The notes under the pieces are model-generated. The model ran no database searches, was not told the origin of the DNA, and was given only the letters and a program-made list of their open reading frames with translations. The position numbers and the translations under genes were made by a program. A stretch of DNA of 6,077 nucleotides. Source: Zoogloeaceae bacterium. Lineage in GTDB: Bacteria > Pseudomonadota > Gammaproteobacteria > Burkholderiales > Rhodocyclaceae. This document shows, piece by piece, positions 5,416-6,077 of this stretch (the stretch's first letter is position 1; every line of letters begins with the position of its first letter). Location of the stretch: the NCBI GenBank assembly GCA_031290955.1, contig JAISLJ010000037.1:1-6077 (forward strand), read 5' to 3'.

Positions 5416-5444
5416 TTGACTTCATTTTGCTCCGGTCCTAGAAT
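5416..5444 (+). promoter_or_regulatory. Sigma70 promoter of the str operon
   Basis: TTGACT at 5416-5421 and TAGAAT at 5439-5444 are each one base from consensus, separated by exactly 17 bp. Transcription should begin near 5451, giving an rpsL leader of about 88 nt. The near-consensus match and position before a ribosomal protein gene make this the strongest promoter in the window, and it makes rpsL independent of queG transcription. Confidence 0.85.
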
Positions 5445-5458
5445 CCGCCGTCTTTGTC

Positions 5459-5487
5459 AACAGAGGCCGGGAAAAGGGGCTTCTGTT
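5459..5487 (+). promoter_or_regulatory. Stem-loop in the rpsL leader (first)
   Basis: AACAGAGGCC (5459-5468) pairs with GGCTTCTGTT (5478-5487) over 10 bp with a single G-U pair, closing a purine loop GGGAAAAGG. It would form within about ten nucleotides of the predicted transcript 5' end, where it could protect the message from decay or bind a regulatory protein. No T-run follows, so it is not a plain attenuator. Confidence 0.55.
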
Positions 5488-5501
5488 TCGTATAACCGAA
5501 G

Positions 5502-5522
5502 GCCGGGGCGCGGTGTTCCGGC
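5502..5522 (+). promoter_or_regulatory. Stem-loop in the rpsL leader (second)
   Basis: GCCGG (5502-5506) pairs with CCGGC (5518-5522) around an 11-base loop. It ends 6 bases before the rpsL Shine-Dalgarno GAGG (5529-5532), so it could modulate ribosome access. Stem is short but GC-only. Confidence 0.35.
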
Positions 5523-5538
5523 TGGCTTGAGGATTGAT

Positions 5539-5916
5539 ATGCCTACCATTAATCAGCTCGTGCGCAAGCCGCGCGAGGCCGAAGTTGTCAAAAGCAAGGT
5601 GCCGGCGCTGGAAAAGTGTCCGCAAAAGCGCGGCGTGTGCACCCGCGTCTATACCACCACCCCGAAAAAGCCGAATTCCGCCCTGCGCAAGGTCGCCAAG
5701 GTGCGGCTCACCAACGGTTTCGAGGTCATCTCCTACATTGGCGGCGAAGGCCACAATTTGCAGGAGCACTCGGTCGTGCTGATTCGCGGCGGTCGGGTGA
5801 AGGATTTGCCCGGCGTGCGTTACCACACCGTGCGCGGCTCCCTGGATACCCAGGGCGTCAAGGATCGCAAGCAGTCCCGTTCCAAGTACGGGGCCAAGCG
5901 TCCCAAGGCCGCCTGA
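5539..5916 (+). CDS. rpsL: 30S ribosomal protein S12
   Basis: S12 sits at the decoding centre of the 30S subunit and shapes translational accuracy and streptomycin response. The 125-residue product matches bacterial S12 throughout: MPTINQLVRK, CPQKRGVCTRVYTTTPKKPNS region at 27-47, GEGHNLQEHSVVLIRGG at 69-85 and KDLPGVRYH at 88-96. K43 and K88, the usual streptomycin-resistance positions, are both wild type; D89 is the residue methylthiolated by RimO where that enzyme is present. The segment 55-125 resembles betaproteobacterial S12 closely. ATG at 5539 follows GAGG with a 6-base spacing; the frame is open back to 5416 but that stretch is the promoter and leader. It is the first gene of the str operon (rpsL-rpsG-usually fusA-tuf), here preceded by queG rather than rpoC. 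Confidence 0.98.
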   Translation: MPTINQLVRKPREAEVVKSKVPALEKCPQKRGVCTRVYTTTPKKPNSALRKVAKVRLTNGFEVISYIGGEGHNLQEHSVVLIRGGRVKDLPGVRYHTVRGSLDTQGVKDRKQSRSKYGAKRPKAA

Positions 5917-5940
5917 TCGTTCATCGGCCTTGAGTAAGTG

Positions 5941-5973
5941 GCCGCCCCGCCTTCTCGAAGGTTGTCGGGCGGC
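5941..5973 (+). promoter_or_regulatory. Strong hairpin between rpsL and rpsG
   Basis: GCCGCCC (5941-5947) pairs perfectly with GGGCGGC (5967-5973); inside, CCTT-CTCG-AAGG makes a second short stem. The tail TTGAGGTTTT has only four late Ts, so full intrinsic termination seems unlikely; a partial attenuator, a processing or stability site, or a binding site for S7 are options. In E. coli, S7 represses the str operon by binding the rpsL-rpsG intercistronic region (known there); that this hairpin is its equivalent is my inference. Confidence 0.6.
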
Positions 5974-6033
5974 TTGAGGTTTTATGCGGAACGGTTTCGC
6001 ACAGCCTCGACTGAATCGTAAAGAGAGAAAGTT

Positions 6034-6077
6034 ATGCCCCGTCGTCGTGAAGTACCCAAGCGCGAGATCCTGCCCGA
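6034..6077 (+). CDS. rpsG: 30S ribosomal protein S7 (5' end only)
   Basis: Only 14 full codons are present before the window ends: MPRRREVPKREILP, the characteristic start of S7, which nucleates assembly of the 30S head and is the autogenous repressor of the str operon in E. coli. ATG at 6034 is preceded by a purine-rich AAAGAGAGAAAG stretch acting as Shine-Dalgarno. It follows rpsL by 117 bp on the same strand, the standard order. The gene runs off the right edge; nothing can be said of its remainder. Confidence 0.93.
   Translation, partial: MPRRREVPKREILP

Noticed and set aside
5416..5538. N-terminal extension of rpsL from 5416
   Set aside because: The stretch contains the -35/-10 promoter and leader hairpins; S12 has a standard length when begun at 5539 with GAGG.
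1..6077. CRISPR array, tRNA or rRNA genes, transposase
   Set aside because: I saw no regularly spaced repeats, no tRNA cloverleaf or rRNA segments and no transposase or integrase motif on either strand.

Overview
The window looks like a stretch of core chromosome from a betaproteobacterium with fairly high GC. The main support is the ribosomal protein S12 sequence: its FEVISYIGGEGHNLQEH and RGSLDTQGVKDRKQ segments match the betaproteobacterial form. The S7 start (MPRRREVPKREILP) and a Tat-exported AmiC-type amidase agree with this. The genus cannot be told from the sequence alone. I see no phage, plasmid, CRISPR or known insertion-sequence genes.

Layout. Positions 1-136 are an AT-rich non-coding stretch bounded by a 12-bp inverted repeat. 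A leftward gene series follows, listed in transcription order from the middle of the window: tsaE (tRNA t6A ATPase), amiC (septal peptidoglycan amidase, overlapping tsaE by 40 bp), a previously easy-to-miss 34-codon ORF encoding a signal-peptide-like peptide, a YgjP-type zinc metallopeptidase, gloA (glyoxalase I) and tsaB (t6A complex subunit). queG (epoxyqueuosine reductase) runs rightward from the same point as tsaE; the two ATG codons overlap in one CATG tetranucleotide. A gene-free gap of about 350 bp then leads to the str operon: a near-consensus sigma70 promoter, a structured leader, rpsL, an intercistronic hairpin and the first 14 codons of rpsG.

How the genes relate. TsaE and TsaB serve the same pathway, N6-threonylcarbamoylation of A37 in ANN-decoding tRNAs. 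QueG finishes queuosine at position 34 of GUN-anticodon tRNAs, and S12 is the decoding-site ribosomal protein, so the window has a decoding and tRNA anticodon-loop theme. AmiC, the YgjP protein and GloA are housekeeping genes sharing the leftward strand. There are two probable leftward transcription units: tsaE-amiC, and a second one starting at a TATGAT box near 2126-2131 that covers the small ORF, ygjP, gloA and tsaB.

Nothing here is clearly a new system. The items most worth a second look are the 34-codon peptide and its possible coupling to ygjP, the shared tsaE/queG start site with an AT-rich promoter-like island inside tsaE, a charged insertion of about 40 residues in QueG, the inverted-repeat-bounded AT-rich segment after tsaB, and the hairpins flanking rpsL.
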